Positions 55,396 through 64,000 of a DNA stretch of 64,000 nt are shown piece by piece. The notes under the pieces are model-generated. The model worked only from the letters and a program-made list of their open reading frames with translations, searched no databases and was not told the DNA's origin. Origin of the DNA: Mastigias papua (lineage: Eukaryota > Cnidaria > Scyphozoa > Rhizostomeae > Mastigiidae); assembly GCA_964019165.1 (NCBI GenBank), contig OZ025278.1, positions 8,174,028 through 8,238,027 of the forward strand. Direction: 5' to 3'. A program made the position numbers and the translations under genes. The first letter of the stretch is position 1; each line of letters opens with the position of its first letter.

Positions 55396-55820
55396 CTTAT
55401 ATCTGTTCAGCGGACGAATATCAATATAGCTAAGTAAATTCGTTACACTGATTGTAGTTCAATACAGTATAGTTATCTGCTCGCGCACGTGGTAAATCAA
55501 CAAACAGCAGCACGCTCCAACATCAATAAAACACATAAAGTGTATTTCAATATAAAAGTTCCAATACTACACGTCTATTTCGTAATAACACAACAATTTC
55601 TTCAGCTTTCCATCTCGTAGTTGACATAAATCATTTGATATAAATCATTTACAGCAGTCAACAATACATGAGGCACTTTCGAACGGGCATTCGATCTTCT
55701 TGCTGCCTTGCTTTCAGGCGTTTCCTCGATGTATCAACGGGAAAAAAAAGAAAATAAATCTTACTCACAGATCGGCAGGTGGGTCCAGTAAAATGACTGT
55801 CACGTCTCGGTCACCAGAAA
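55396..55820 (-). other. Leader and primer-binding region of Gypsy copy C
   Basis: 425 bases between gag and the 5' LTR. Next to the LTR, in element sense, TGGTGACCGAGACGTG follows four bases after the LTR end; it is the likely tRNA primer site. The tRNA was not identified. Confidence 0.6.
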
Positions 55821-56109
55821 TGTTAGGCATATGCAACAACGACACAACATACACATGCGAATAATCCTCGTAGTATCACAAAGAGAAGACACACGACACT
55901 TTGATAATTTTGAATCCACTCTGTTATCCACAATAAACCAAAAAAAACAACTCTTTACTCGAAGAACAATGTCCTGTTTGAATATATAACAGTATTTTCC
56001 CTATAACTGTCCCACTAGTTCTTATTTTCTTCTCCACCTCTCTCTTCTCTCTTCTCTCTCCTTGTTTCCTTGTACCCAGTCCCTTGAAAACTCCGCAGAG
56101 GGCCTCACA
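55821..56109 (-). repeat. 5' LTR of Gypsy copy C
   Basis: Matches 48579-48867 with two substitutions by eye. Confidence 0.93.
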
Positions 56110-56615
56110 TGTACATACTAACTATTAGTTCTATTTGATATGGCGGGATCTTGCCTTTGTCTTAATATGTTACGTGACAATGAGTAAGCTACATTGCTGC
56201 TTGGATGTTTTTGTAAATAATCAAAATAAGGTCAGAAATATGACATATTGCACATGGGTGAGATAATACTCCAGGAAATCGTGCTATTGAAAGTCAAAAA
56301 TGCACGTTATGTTTTTTGTTGTCACCTGTGCAAATGACTAATTGTAAACGGTAACTATAAGTAAGTTAGGGAATTTAAGCCAACGATAATCAATGATCAT
56401 AGACTTAGTATAATCAACCTAGTGCTTATGATAATTATAATAGCAGAGCTAACCTTTTATAGCAATGAAAAAAGCCAAAAAATCCAAATAAATGGTCTAA
56501 GCCAAACTAAATTTTTTTAGCCAAACAAGTTCAGAAAAAGCCAGATGTCTGCACTTTGGCTTAGAAAAAGCCAGTGCACCAAATCTGTCTGTGCTGTTTT
56601 TAAGGCGCACGCTTA

Positions 56616-56981
56616 GGCCCCGTTCACATTGCTCCGTATTCATATGAAAACGGATACAAAAGTATCCGTTTTTGCCTTGCGTTCACATTGCTCCGCTATG
56701 AAAAAGGAGACTTTTGAAAACGCACTTTGAAAACGGACACTTTTGAAAACGGAGACTTTTGAAAACGCAAAAATGCAGTGTGAACATCGAAAACGGATAC
56801 TTTTGAAAACGCTAGTATAAGACTCAATATCTTGCCGTTTTCCGCTGTACCTGGAGGGGAGCAATGTGAACACTTATCGTTTTCATAGCGTATTCAAATG
56901 TACCCGGAGCAATGTGAACAGGCAAAACGGATCGAAATGAAAACGGATAAAAACGAATACGGAGCAATGAGAACATAGCCT
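56616..56981. mobile_element. PIF/Harbinger MITE with AAAACGG repeats
   Basis: The left end is GGCCCCGTTCACATTGCTCC; the right end, reverse complemented, is GGCTATGTTCTCATTGCTCC. TTA flanks at 56613-56615 and 56982-56984. The interior is filled with GAAAACGGA/TCCGTTTTC in both orientations. It is inserted into the right half of the larger Harbinger element and is the same family as 2466-2773. Confidence 0.85.
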
Positions 56982-57204
56982 TAGTATTGCTGAGATCGTG
57001 AGCAAAATTGCTCAGACCGCCGCACACGTTGAGCAAAATGGCACGAGTGACAAAAATTATCAAACTGGTTTGATATCTTGAGATTCGACTCGTGAGTCAA
57101 AATTCTCACCTAAAAGCCGCCGCACACGTGAGTCAAATGGCTGAGCTAAATGTCTCTCGTGACAGTTAGCTCAGCCATTTGACTCTCGTGTGCGCCTAGC
57201 ATTA

Positions 57205-57466
57205 CTGATACCCTCTACTTAGTTTAGCTCACCAGTCGAGGTGATGTACCACGGTGTGGCCGTTGGTGTGCAGTACCAACTACCTGGAGCCATAAGTGAG
57301 AGCTGTGTAGCAGTGGAGGACCAGTGTTCCTATCCACATCCAGAATGACCGGGATGTGCGACTGACAGGTCTACAAAGGTGCTACCTCTCACATACTACA
57401 CCGAACACCACTTATTTACAGTTGGCTAGTTTCTATTTAGCTAAAAGAAGCTAATTAAGGCAAAGT
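57205..57466. other. Short unique stretch, perhaps LINE copy 2 5' end
   Basis: No ORF. The sequence to about 57400 is less AT-rich than its surroundings. If the Harbinger element inserted into LINE copy 2, this is the LINE 5' region; I could not confirm it against another copy. Confidence 0.35.
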
Positions 57467-58845
57467 CAGAGGCGGATCCAGGCACTCGCAACACCCGCAC
57501 TGGCGAAGGTCAGATTTTCTAAGTGCAAATTAGCTTCAAAGATCTCTGTGTATAGAAACTACCTTTCATTCTTATTTGACAATAATCATATCAAAACCTC
57601 ACTATCTACCAACAACCCCATGTCGTAACCTTGGTAACATTATCTGTTGTTTATCTTTGGCAATACTTGTTATTGTACGTTGTTTTTGGGCTCCTCTCAA
57701 GTATTATTTGAATTGGGTGATCCCCAACATCATAAATTACACAGAGCCAATTATTGCGTGCGACCATCACATAAAATTAGCATCTACTTATCTGTGCGTG
57801 CGCAGAAAAATAGTACGTGAAATGTGGTCCCCCAAAAGCTGTGGGAACTTCGGAATGGATGGTGCTATAAGTACGTCAAAAATCAATAGGAAAGTGTATG
57901 GAGAAAATGGTAGTGCGAATGTGGCGAAGGTAGAAGCGATGGGTGTTATATGGAAGAGAGTGGGGGATAACCCTATACTATCTGTCTCGATAACCCTCTC
58001 TTCCACCAGGATATCTTGTCCGTACAGTTTGCTCAATTCTCCCTAATATCCAGCTGGCGGGATTCAATTGCAAATTGAGGAAGTAGCATACATCTATGAA
58101 GGTCTATTAGCAGTCTCCATATGGGATGTGAATGGCTCTACAAACACTTATACCAAAGACGATAAGAGCCCAATACTGTAGCTATTCTATTTGTATTTGT
58201 GGCATTTGTTGCCATCGATTTCAGTTAGGCATGAACGGTAAGCACTTGGATAACCATCGATTTCTGTAGGACGTGTAGACCAAGCTCCCGTTTTGTTACA
58301 ACAAGGATATATGCCAAGACTGCAAGTCAAAAATACTCAGTGAAAAATTAATTAATAATAGCATTTCTAGATGTTGAGCGAATGCCCAAGGTTTGGACCG
58401 TAGTGGCTCTTCTCGTTGTCTTATTTATTGATCTGCAATCCTCACCAGCTGACAGTTCGATTTGCTGACAAATATATATCAGAAAGCTAACTAGACCCCT
58501 ATGTAAACTCAATATACCTTACGGGGAAAGTGTCATTATCGGGTGATATTTACTCGAAATAAATTATTACTTTTTTGGCATAAGAAAGTGGTCAATACGA
58601 ATGTAGTGCTCAAGATATTGCTACTCCTTGCTGCTGACTGAAAATGGAAAATCATTGCATTTATTATGTAAATATTACGGGTTCTCTCTGCTTTATATAG
58701 GATTGTACTAGATAGCAGTATTGGGGTTGGAATGGGGACTCTGCGAGTGAGGTTTATAGGTATGACCTGTGTGTGTAGTTATTTGGGCGTGGGACTTATT
58801 TTGCAAATTGTGCAAATGTCAAAATTTGTGCTGGATCCGCCCCTG
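57467..58845. mobile_element. Possible hAT-like element with CAGRGGCGGATCC ends
   Basis: The left end CAGAGGCGGATCCAGGCAC and the reverse complement of the right end, CAGGGGCGGATCCAGCACA, match well, then GCAAATGTCAAAATT versus GCGAAGGTCAGATTT. CAG ends suggest hAT. No target duplication is visible. The 156-codon ORF at 57576-58046 has no domain I recognise. Confidence 0.55.
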
Positions 58846-59455
58846 TAATGCGAAAACTAAAGAGAAAAAACTAAAAACTATATAATTGCAAATAATTGTT
58901 AAATACAAAATAGTATAAAAAGGCTAATTCCTTAATAAAAACTTTACTTAATCTGCAGTAGCAAGACAATTTATCAAACTTTTTTTATTCTCCTTTATAT
59001 TCTCGCAAAGTGTAACTGTCTTTCAGACTATTAGGCAGTGAGTGAGGACCATAAGGAGTAGCTTCTAAACTGACTATTTTATACCTTATATTGTTGTTCT
59101 TCCTTTCGGCTGTTGCAAATGATTTGGATTTCGTAGGCTATAATTATAAATTTAAACGAGACTTACATTTAAGATGAAGTTTTTAGATTTGTGCAAAATA
59201 CGAAGTTAAACACAGAGAAAGTTTCGAGCATTGCGATTGTACAAGCATGAAACAGAACACACTGAATTACGAAAACAATAAGGGTAGAATTAAAGCTATT
59301 GTTTATGAATGACATGTGTGGAGTTCTTTTCTATTTTCGTTCTAGACGTATTTCAACACTCCCACTCGAAAGTACTAAAAGAACTACAAAATTAAATCAT
59401 GTTCAAGCGTATAGATGTAGTATATAGTCGTATAAATGCATTGTTCAGATTGAGT
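58846..59455. other. About 600 bases without a recognised gene
   Basis: AT-rich DNA between the hAT-like element and the Copia remnant. It may be the 3' part of the Copia element, but no LTR pair was found. Confidence 0.4.
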
Positions 59456-59932
59456 TCAAGATTCCCATTTAATCTCTGAACCTTTGAAATTTTGTCTCGC
59501 CTAATGGCTTTGTGAACACATCTGTTATCATGTCCTCTCTTGGACAATACTTCAACATTACTTCTTTGCTATATTTTCTTAGATGTGCTCATATCTGATG
59601 TCGATGTGTTCGGTACCTGAGTGGAATTTTGGATTTCCGCATAAAACTATAGCTCTTTGATTATCTTCAAGGATTACCTTTGGCGGTTCTTGTTTGAAAT
59701 TCACATCGCTCAACAATGATTCATTAGCGCTTATTGCAATGCAAAGCTAGCAGCAATATACTGCCTCAGTGGAAGCAAGAGCTACTACTGGTTGTTTCTT
59801 GCTTGTCCAACTAATCAGTCCACCACATAGAAAATATCCATAGCCTTACTGAGACTTGCTTCCTTTGGGATTGCTGCCCCAATCTGCATCGACGTACCCT
59901 TCTAGCTTTATGCTGTCATCTTTAAGGATCAG
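59456..59932 (-). pseudogene. pol: Ty1/Copia RNase H remnant
   Basis: Minus-strand translation gives the Copia RNase H in order: LEGYVDADWGSNPKGSKS, GGLISWTSKKQPVVALASTE, VILEDNQRAIVL, NPKFHSGTEHIDIRYEHI, then in another frame YCPREDMITDVFTKPLGETK. These are the signature strings of the Copia Pol C-terminus. At least three stops and a frameshift are present. The RT upstream of it was lost or displaced, perhaps by the element at 60087. Confidence 0.85.
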
Positions 59933-60457
59933 TCATTTAAAACTCTGGGTAATAGGGCGGGCCAGAGTTGGTAGGGCATGAAAACTTTTTCTAGGATACT
60001 TCAGGGGTATGAAACTTTGTAGAGAATTTTTGAGGAGTATGAAATCCTTTAGAGGCAAAATCTAAAGAAAGTCAAATTAATGACTTTAGTAGAGGTCCTT
60101 GTGTACTCCAGCTTGATTTCTCTGCCTAAATTGTTTTTTGCATGAATCAATTTTTTGACGGTTTCTTTATGGGATAAAGGTGGGTGCCATTTTTTTCACC
60201 CAGTTTAAGGGTAATTTTAGGGGAGCGGAAAATTTCTGTTCAAAATAAGAGCCTCTGCGGAGGAGCAAATTGCTCTGGCTGAAAGCGCCTTTCTTACAGA
60301 GACATGCATGCAATATTGCCCAGGAATGGATTCAAGGAGACTGTAATAGCTCTGGCTCATCAGATCTGCCACCTCAATAAAGGACATGGATGGTATTAAA
60401 CTGCCCAAAAAGGTATAAAACCTAGTAAAATGACAAAGAATAACAAATTATTCAGAT

Positions 60458-62245
60458 TTAATTTAATTCTTCGTCTACATTGTTCATTTTAGAATTATCA
60501 CAGTCTTTTGTATTTTCACATTCAATGCATTTGCATAACGGGGTGAAATTCATACCAGTTTTACTGCACGAACACCTTGTTCTGATGCATGATCCTTGGC
60601 AACCACACTTTACAAGAGCTATGACAGCATGTGGTGCAGGAAGCTAAGTACATTGAAAAGGTGCAAAACAGCCTTCCGTTTCACTCCAGCCATTATGTGA
60701 AGTGGAGGAAACTGGTTTCTGGCATTTCTGTATCCCTTATTAACTTTGGCTATATAATTCACTATTTGCAAGTGGGGAAAAAGGTGGCCAGTGCTGGTGG
60801 GAGATTTTCACTTTCTGAATTTATTTTGCTGAACAATTCCCATCTTAATTCAGTAAGGGATGTCTGATGTGTGTTGGCTGAGTATACGAAACACGCAAAA
60901 CTCTCGAGCACCTTCTGACATCTTTTCCAAGTTAAAATCTCTTTCTCCAAGTTGCTGGAATACTTCAATTATTTCACTGTTCAATTGCAAAGCAAGGTAC
61001 GATTTGATTCATTTTTTTTTGAAATTCAGAAGAATTTGCCTCCCCAATTAGCCCCAGAAAACATATGGAGTCCAACGAGAACCATTACTTTCCTGGCTCC
61101 AATACATTTGCAGCGCTCATTAATACTTATTTTCTTTTCAAAAATTGCTTTTGCCAGTCTTGAAAATCAACTCTCCGGTGATGCTGTTTCTTGCAGATAA
61201 GTGAAGAAGTAAGATAAAGATGTCTGTATCTGGAGAATAGATCGTGACGTTACAAACCACATCACCCTTGCTTACTGCATCCAAAACATGCAAGGAAATT
61301 AATGTGTCTGCTTCTTCATGGTCTTGTCTATAAACTTCAGAAGCGTACAAGTTTTCTTTTTTGCATGATATGAAGTTCCTTATATAACAATTAACTCTGT
61401 ATCGCTCAGTCTATATTTTTGCAGGAGGGCTTTGCCTAGATACTCCGGTAACTGTGGTTTGGTTTCTATATGTGATAGGAATGTCTTTAGAGGAACAATG
61501 TTGATATTGGTCCTGTCATATATATTAAACTTGACGGACTTTATATTCACATTAAGCTTTGCTCTTGTTTGCGATTTCAAAGAATTGCTGATGTAGCGAT
61601 CGAAAATAACTCTCCCTTCAGTATAACCCTGCAGCATTCGTTCTATTGCTTGAGCACAGGTAGAAGTCCAGAAGAGTTGGCAAAGTCCAGACATGTTATC
61701 ATTGACGCTCCTTTCCTGATGCTTTGTACAACAGCCATGCCATCAATAACACATGCGTGCATTTGAGTCGAATTTGTTCTAGCTGATTCCGCGTTATCCA
61801 TGTTAACGCCAGATATATCTTGTGTTGGGAATTCTTTGATTTCCTTCATAAATGAGCTTTTGTCGCTCGGTAAAGAAGCATTCCATCTGAAGGGAACAAC
61901 GAGCTGGCAACCACCGAGAATTCGTATTGTCCAATTGCTTCTTTCAAAGGCGCTCCAAGCTCAGGACGACATTACTGCACTACAAGAAACCTTGCTAGTG
62001 GTGATCTATCTTCTCTCAGCTTAACCCACTTCGCCGCTTAGATTACACTTGACCTTCTTGTTGTATGCACTGAACATCTTCAGTTTTATCTTTACCATTG
62101 GATTTCGTATGGAGACAATGGCACTTTCTTTTTCTAATCTGCTTCCCACAAACTTATTGAACGCGTTCTGGCCCTTTTCTTCCTGATTTATGATATCCTC
62201 TCTGCTAGAGATTGGTACTTCCTTTGTAGGGATAATGTTCATCAA
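60458..62245 (-). pseudogene. Uncharacterised nuclease-like protein with Cys-rich C-terminus, broken
   Basis: Pieces in order on the minus strand: an N-terminal region (62021-62245: FVGSRLEKESAIV, VKIKLKMFSAY), LREDRSPLARFLVV and IGQYEFSVVASSLFPSDGML (about 61880-62030), ACVIDGMAVVQSI (about 61740), FDRYISNSLKSQTRAKLN and PLKTFLSHIETKPQLPEYLG (61380-61694), HEEADTLISLHVLDAV and VTIYSPDTDIFILLLHL (61190-61330), LTELRWELFSKINSESENLP (60800-60860) and a C-terminal Cys cluster (about 60520-60615: CGCQGSCIRTRCSCS then PLCKCIEC). I recall this set from many uncharacterised invertebrate proteins. EADT and SPDTD resemble the acidic motifs of FEN1/PIN-like nucleases; that function is inference. It has multiple frameshifts. 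Confidence 0.65.
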
Positions 62246-62810
62246 AGGAGATTCGTTTAGAAATGGATTTCCCCAGAATTTTGGGAAGATTCTTGTGGCT
62301 ATGGAGCCTGTTAGCTGATGACATTTTCTCGAATCGAATGAATTCTATTTTTAACTGAGCAAAGACTCAAATTCTTTTGTTAACCTTGATAGTTCAAGTA
62401 CGATATATAAATATAATTCAAGTGCTTTGCTATTTGGGTAATTCCGGTTATTCTTCCTACTGCTTAGAGCTGTCGAATCTTCTATTCTTATGCTTGATTG
62501 ACAAACAGATCTGTAAGTGAAATTCCTGTTCTTGCAACTGCAAAATCTCCCTTCTCTAAAGCTCCCCATGTCTCTGAGTCTTTCTGCGTTACTTCATTCA
62601 TTTGGTCAAGATGTAGCGGTACATACTTCAGCTTCTCTGTTTCAGACCTCTTTGTTGATAAAAATTGGCATAAAAAGTATCAAATTTCATAAAATAATGG
62701 ACATGTTTGGAGATTTAACAATAAAAGTTACAAATAGTCAACAGCCAGTATTCTGAAAAATAATATAAAATCCCAAGATATATTAAGAAACATATCTTTG
62801 ATTATTTTCT
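62246..62810 (-). other. 5' part of the TIR element
   Basis: The 62351-62569 ORF may be N-terminal coding sequence in a shifted frame, but has no recognisable domain. The right TIR begins at about 62811. Confidence 0.4.
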
Positions 62811-62994
62811 CCTCCGCAGAGGCTCGCGAACAAGCCGTTATTTCCTAGCCCCCTAAAATCACCCTTAAAGTGGCTGACAAAAATGGCACCCACTTTTAGT
62901 GTATCGAGCAATTATCAAAGAAACGATTTATACTGTAATATCAATTTAGGCAGAGAAATCCAGCGGAGGCCAAACACATGGACCTCTACTACTT

Positions 62995-63208
62995 GCAGAA
63001 GGGTATTGATCACTGTATGCGTGTCTAGTTGTCAGAGTTTATCCAATAGCAATTTTTCTCTGATTTAAGGTTTCTGTGGTATACTGTGACATTCTAGTGC
63101 TCTTATTAGCATTCATCACAGCTGTTTGTTCAAATGCAGCTTCAAGCATAAATCAACTTTTTCATGAAAACTTATTTATGCCTTATGCAAAGAAATCTCA
63201 CAAATAAT
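62995..63208. other. Spacer, no gene
   Basis: Short stretch between the TIR element and the Penelope-like fragment; nothing recognised. Confidence 0.5.
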
Positions 63209-63277
63209 TATATGTGAACAGTCTGTTGGTACTACAGAACTTCACTATAGCACGAAACAGCGGGAACATTGCTTTAG

Positions 63278-63318
63278 CATACTGAAAGCTTTTTTCGTCC
63301 GACACTCGTCAGAGTATG
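63278..63318 (-). ncRNA. Hammerhead ribozyme (minimal, Penelope type)
   Basis: On the minus strand, in sense with the endonuclease: stem I strand CAUACU, core CUGACGA, short stem II (GU..AC around GUCGG), GAAA, a 3-bp stem III (AAA-AGC-UUU), then C and the other stem I strand AGUAUG. All invariant core positions are present and the predicted cut follows C63284 on the minus strand. A very short stem III is normal for ribozymes known from Penelope-like elements. The 2-bp stem II is weak. Activity is not shown by sequence alone. Confidence 0.75.
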
Positions 63319-63441
63319 AAACGTCGGATAGCGACCAAAAGGTGAAACGAAATATATAGCCAGATGCGGGTACACGTGATATGATGAATAATGCGTCTAT
63401 TTGGCTCTATGATTGGCCAATTAGCACCTATTCACCATTGT

Positions 63442-63889
63442 TTACTTGAAGAGTCCAAGTGAAAAAACGAACTCTTTTTGTTTACACAAGACTGGGTTTT
63501 GAGTCTTAATGTAAACCGATTCCACAACACCTAAATGAAAGGACGATCTTGCTTGCCCAATGATCCGAAAATTATCGTCTGTATATGTTTTGGCGCATTC
63601 TGGATTTGTAATAAGATGTTGTCCTATGGTCGTATCACTTTTCATTTTAGAAATAGAGTTTTTACACATACGAGGTGGCTGTTCTCTTGTTGTTGTGTTT
63701 TTCGTCCTGATGCTCGTGGGGACATGTTGTTTTATTGTCTGCTAGTCTCTGCGTGGTGCGCCCTACGTACCTAGCTTCACATCGGCACACAAATTCGTAA
63801 ACTACACAACTTTTTTGAGTGGTAGGAATGCTATCTATTTTAGCAGATGGTAGCATAACCCTAGTGTTATAAACCACACAGGGCTTCAC
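63442..63889 (-). pseudogene. GIY-YIG endonuclease of a Penelope-like element
   Basis: The first half (63662-63889) has KSCVVYEFVCRCEARYVGRT, the GIY-YIG core in its Penelope form (VVYxF...RYVGRT) with the catalytic arginine of QRLAD next. The second half, in another frame (63442-63669), has IGQHLITNPECAKTY, FRIIGQARSSFHLGVVESVY and the final NPVLCKQKEFVFSLGLF. A frameshift near 63665 separates them. The endonuclease nicks target DNA for retrotransposition; the RT that should precede it is outside or lost. Confidence 0.85.
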
Positions 63890-64000
63890 AGCATAGAAGC
63901 AAAAAGAAAGCTTTCAGTATGCTAAAGCAATGTTCCCGCTTTTTCGTGCTATAGTGAAGTTCTGTAGTACCAACAGACTTTTCACATATTTTCGGCGGAG

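Larger units (their letters stand above)
48579..56109 (-). mobile_element. Gypsy LTR retrotransposon (copy C) with MYND finger, young
   Basis: 289-bp LTRs with two visible differences; TGTA duplication at 48575-48578 and 56110-56113. Genes are on the minus strand: Gag, then MYND-protease-RT, RNase H-integrase and a C-terminal tail. It is inserted in the intron-like part of the Harbinger element. Defects are two in-frame TAA codons. A G-rich purine tract AGGGGGAGTG precedes the 3' LTR (48868-48880). Confidence 0.95.
47775..57201 (+). mobile_element. PIF/Harbinger element carrying nested insertions
   Basis: The left end TGCTAGGCGCACACGA and right end, reverse complemented, TGCTAGGCGCACACGA are identical over 16 bases. 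TTA flanks both sides (47772-47774 and 57202-57204). Near the left end, 47791-47815 and 47822-47846 form a perfect 25-bp hairpin; the right end has a near-perfect one. After removing Gypsy copy C and the MITE, about 1.5 kb is left, the size of the copy at 18210-19752. Confidence 0.88.
60087..62991 (-). mobile_element. 2.9-kb TIR element encoding an EADT/SPDTD protein
   Basis: Left 60087-60265 and right 62811-62991 are inverted arms of about 180 bases: TAGTAGAGGTCC at the ends, then GATTTCTCTGCCTAAATTG, GTGGGTGCCATTTTT, AAGGGT-ATTTTAGGGG and GAGCCTCTGCGGAGGAG. CTT lies outside both ends (60084-60086 and 62992-62994), a possible 3-bp duplication. One minus-strand gene fills it. No DDE transposase was recognised. 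Confidence 0.65.
63209..63981 (-). mobile_element. Penelope-like element fragment with inverted terminal repeats
   Basis: About 80 bases at 63209-63294 (ATATGTGAACAGTCTG, GGTACTACAGAAC, GCTTTAGCATACTGAAAGC) recur inverted at 63900-63981. The unit between them codes for a GIY-YIG endonuclease on the minus strand and ends in a hammerhead motif, both marks of Penelope-like elements. The reverse transcriptase is absent. The right arm lies close to the window end, so more of the element may follow. Confidence 0.8.

Noticed and set aside
57576..58046. 156-codon plus-strand ORF as a gene
   Set aside because: No recognisable domain, biased composition, and it lies inside a TIR-bounded repeat.

Overview
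The window is repeat-dominated nuclear DNA of a metazoan, most likely an aquatic invertebrate (sponge, cnidarian or mollusc; the sequence alone does not decide). The reasons are the mix of element classes: RTE- and CR1/L2-like LINEs, Gypsy, BEL/Pao and Copia retrotransposons, a Penelope-like element, PIF/Harbinger, hAT, Tc1-like and foldback/Mutator-like DNA transposons, plus a Rep gene of a type I recall from such genomes. I found no convincing host gene, rRNA or tRNA. Almost every gene is a transposon gene and most are broken.

Layout. 1-6.5 kb: sparse DNA with a non-autonomous hAT (602-1936), a Harbinger MITE (2466-2773) and one doubtful ORF (4438-4860, minus). 6.6-18.1 kb: a TIR element with 6-bp target duplications (6589-18097), holding a 1.5-kb foldback element (7267-8749) and a Gypsy element (9589-17246), itself split by a CR1/L2-like LINE. 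18.2-19.8 kb: Harbinger element. 20.1-23.4 kb: full-length RTE LINE with 12-bp duplications. 23.8-28.1 kb: foldback element with 9-bp duplications and 180-bp tandem repeats in its arms; a hAT MITE sits inside. 28.1-31.5 kb: no gene seen. 32-33.2 kb: BEL/Pao remnant.

33.2-57.4 kb is one deep nest. A second RTE LINE (33.2-34.4 and 45.7-47.8 kb, perhaps also 57.2-57.4 kb) is split by a composite insertion (34423-45666). The composite has two 277-bp Tc1-type MITEs in direct orientation around a 4.07-kb unit with its own diverged terminal inverted repeats. That unit carries an intact DD34E transposase gene and an intact HUH-SF3 Rep gene, facing each other, with a stem-loop and repeated motifs between them. 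A young Gypsy element (38844-45464) sits in the right-hand MITE. The 5' part of the LINE is hit by a Harbinger element (47775-57201), which itself received a Gypsy element with a MYND finger (48579-56109) and a Harbinger MITE.

57.5-64 kb: a hAT-like element, a Copia RNase H remnant, a 2.9-kb TIR element coding for a protein with EADT/SPDTD motifs and a Cys-rich C-terminus, and a Penelope-like fragment with a GIY-YIG endonuclease and a hammerhead ribozyme.

The strongest candidate for something undescribed is the transposase + Rep unit at 34700-38764, followed by the TIR element at 60087-62991. No percent identity or database search was computed; comparisons are by eye.
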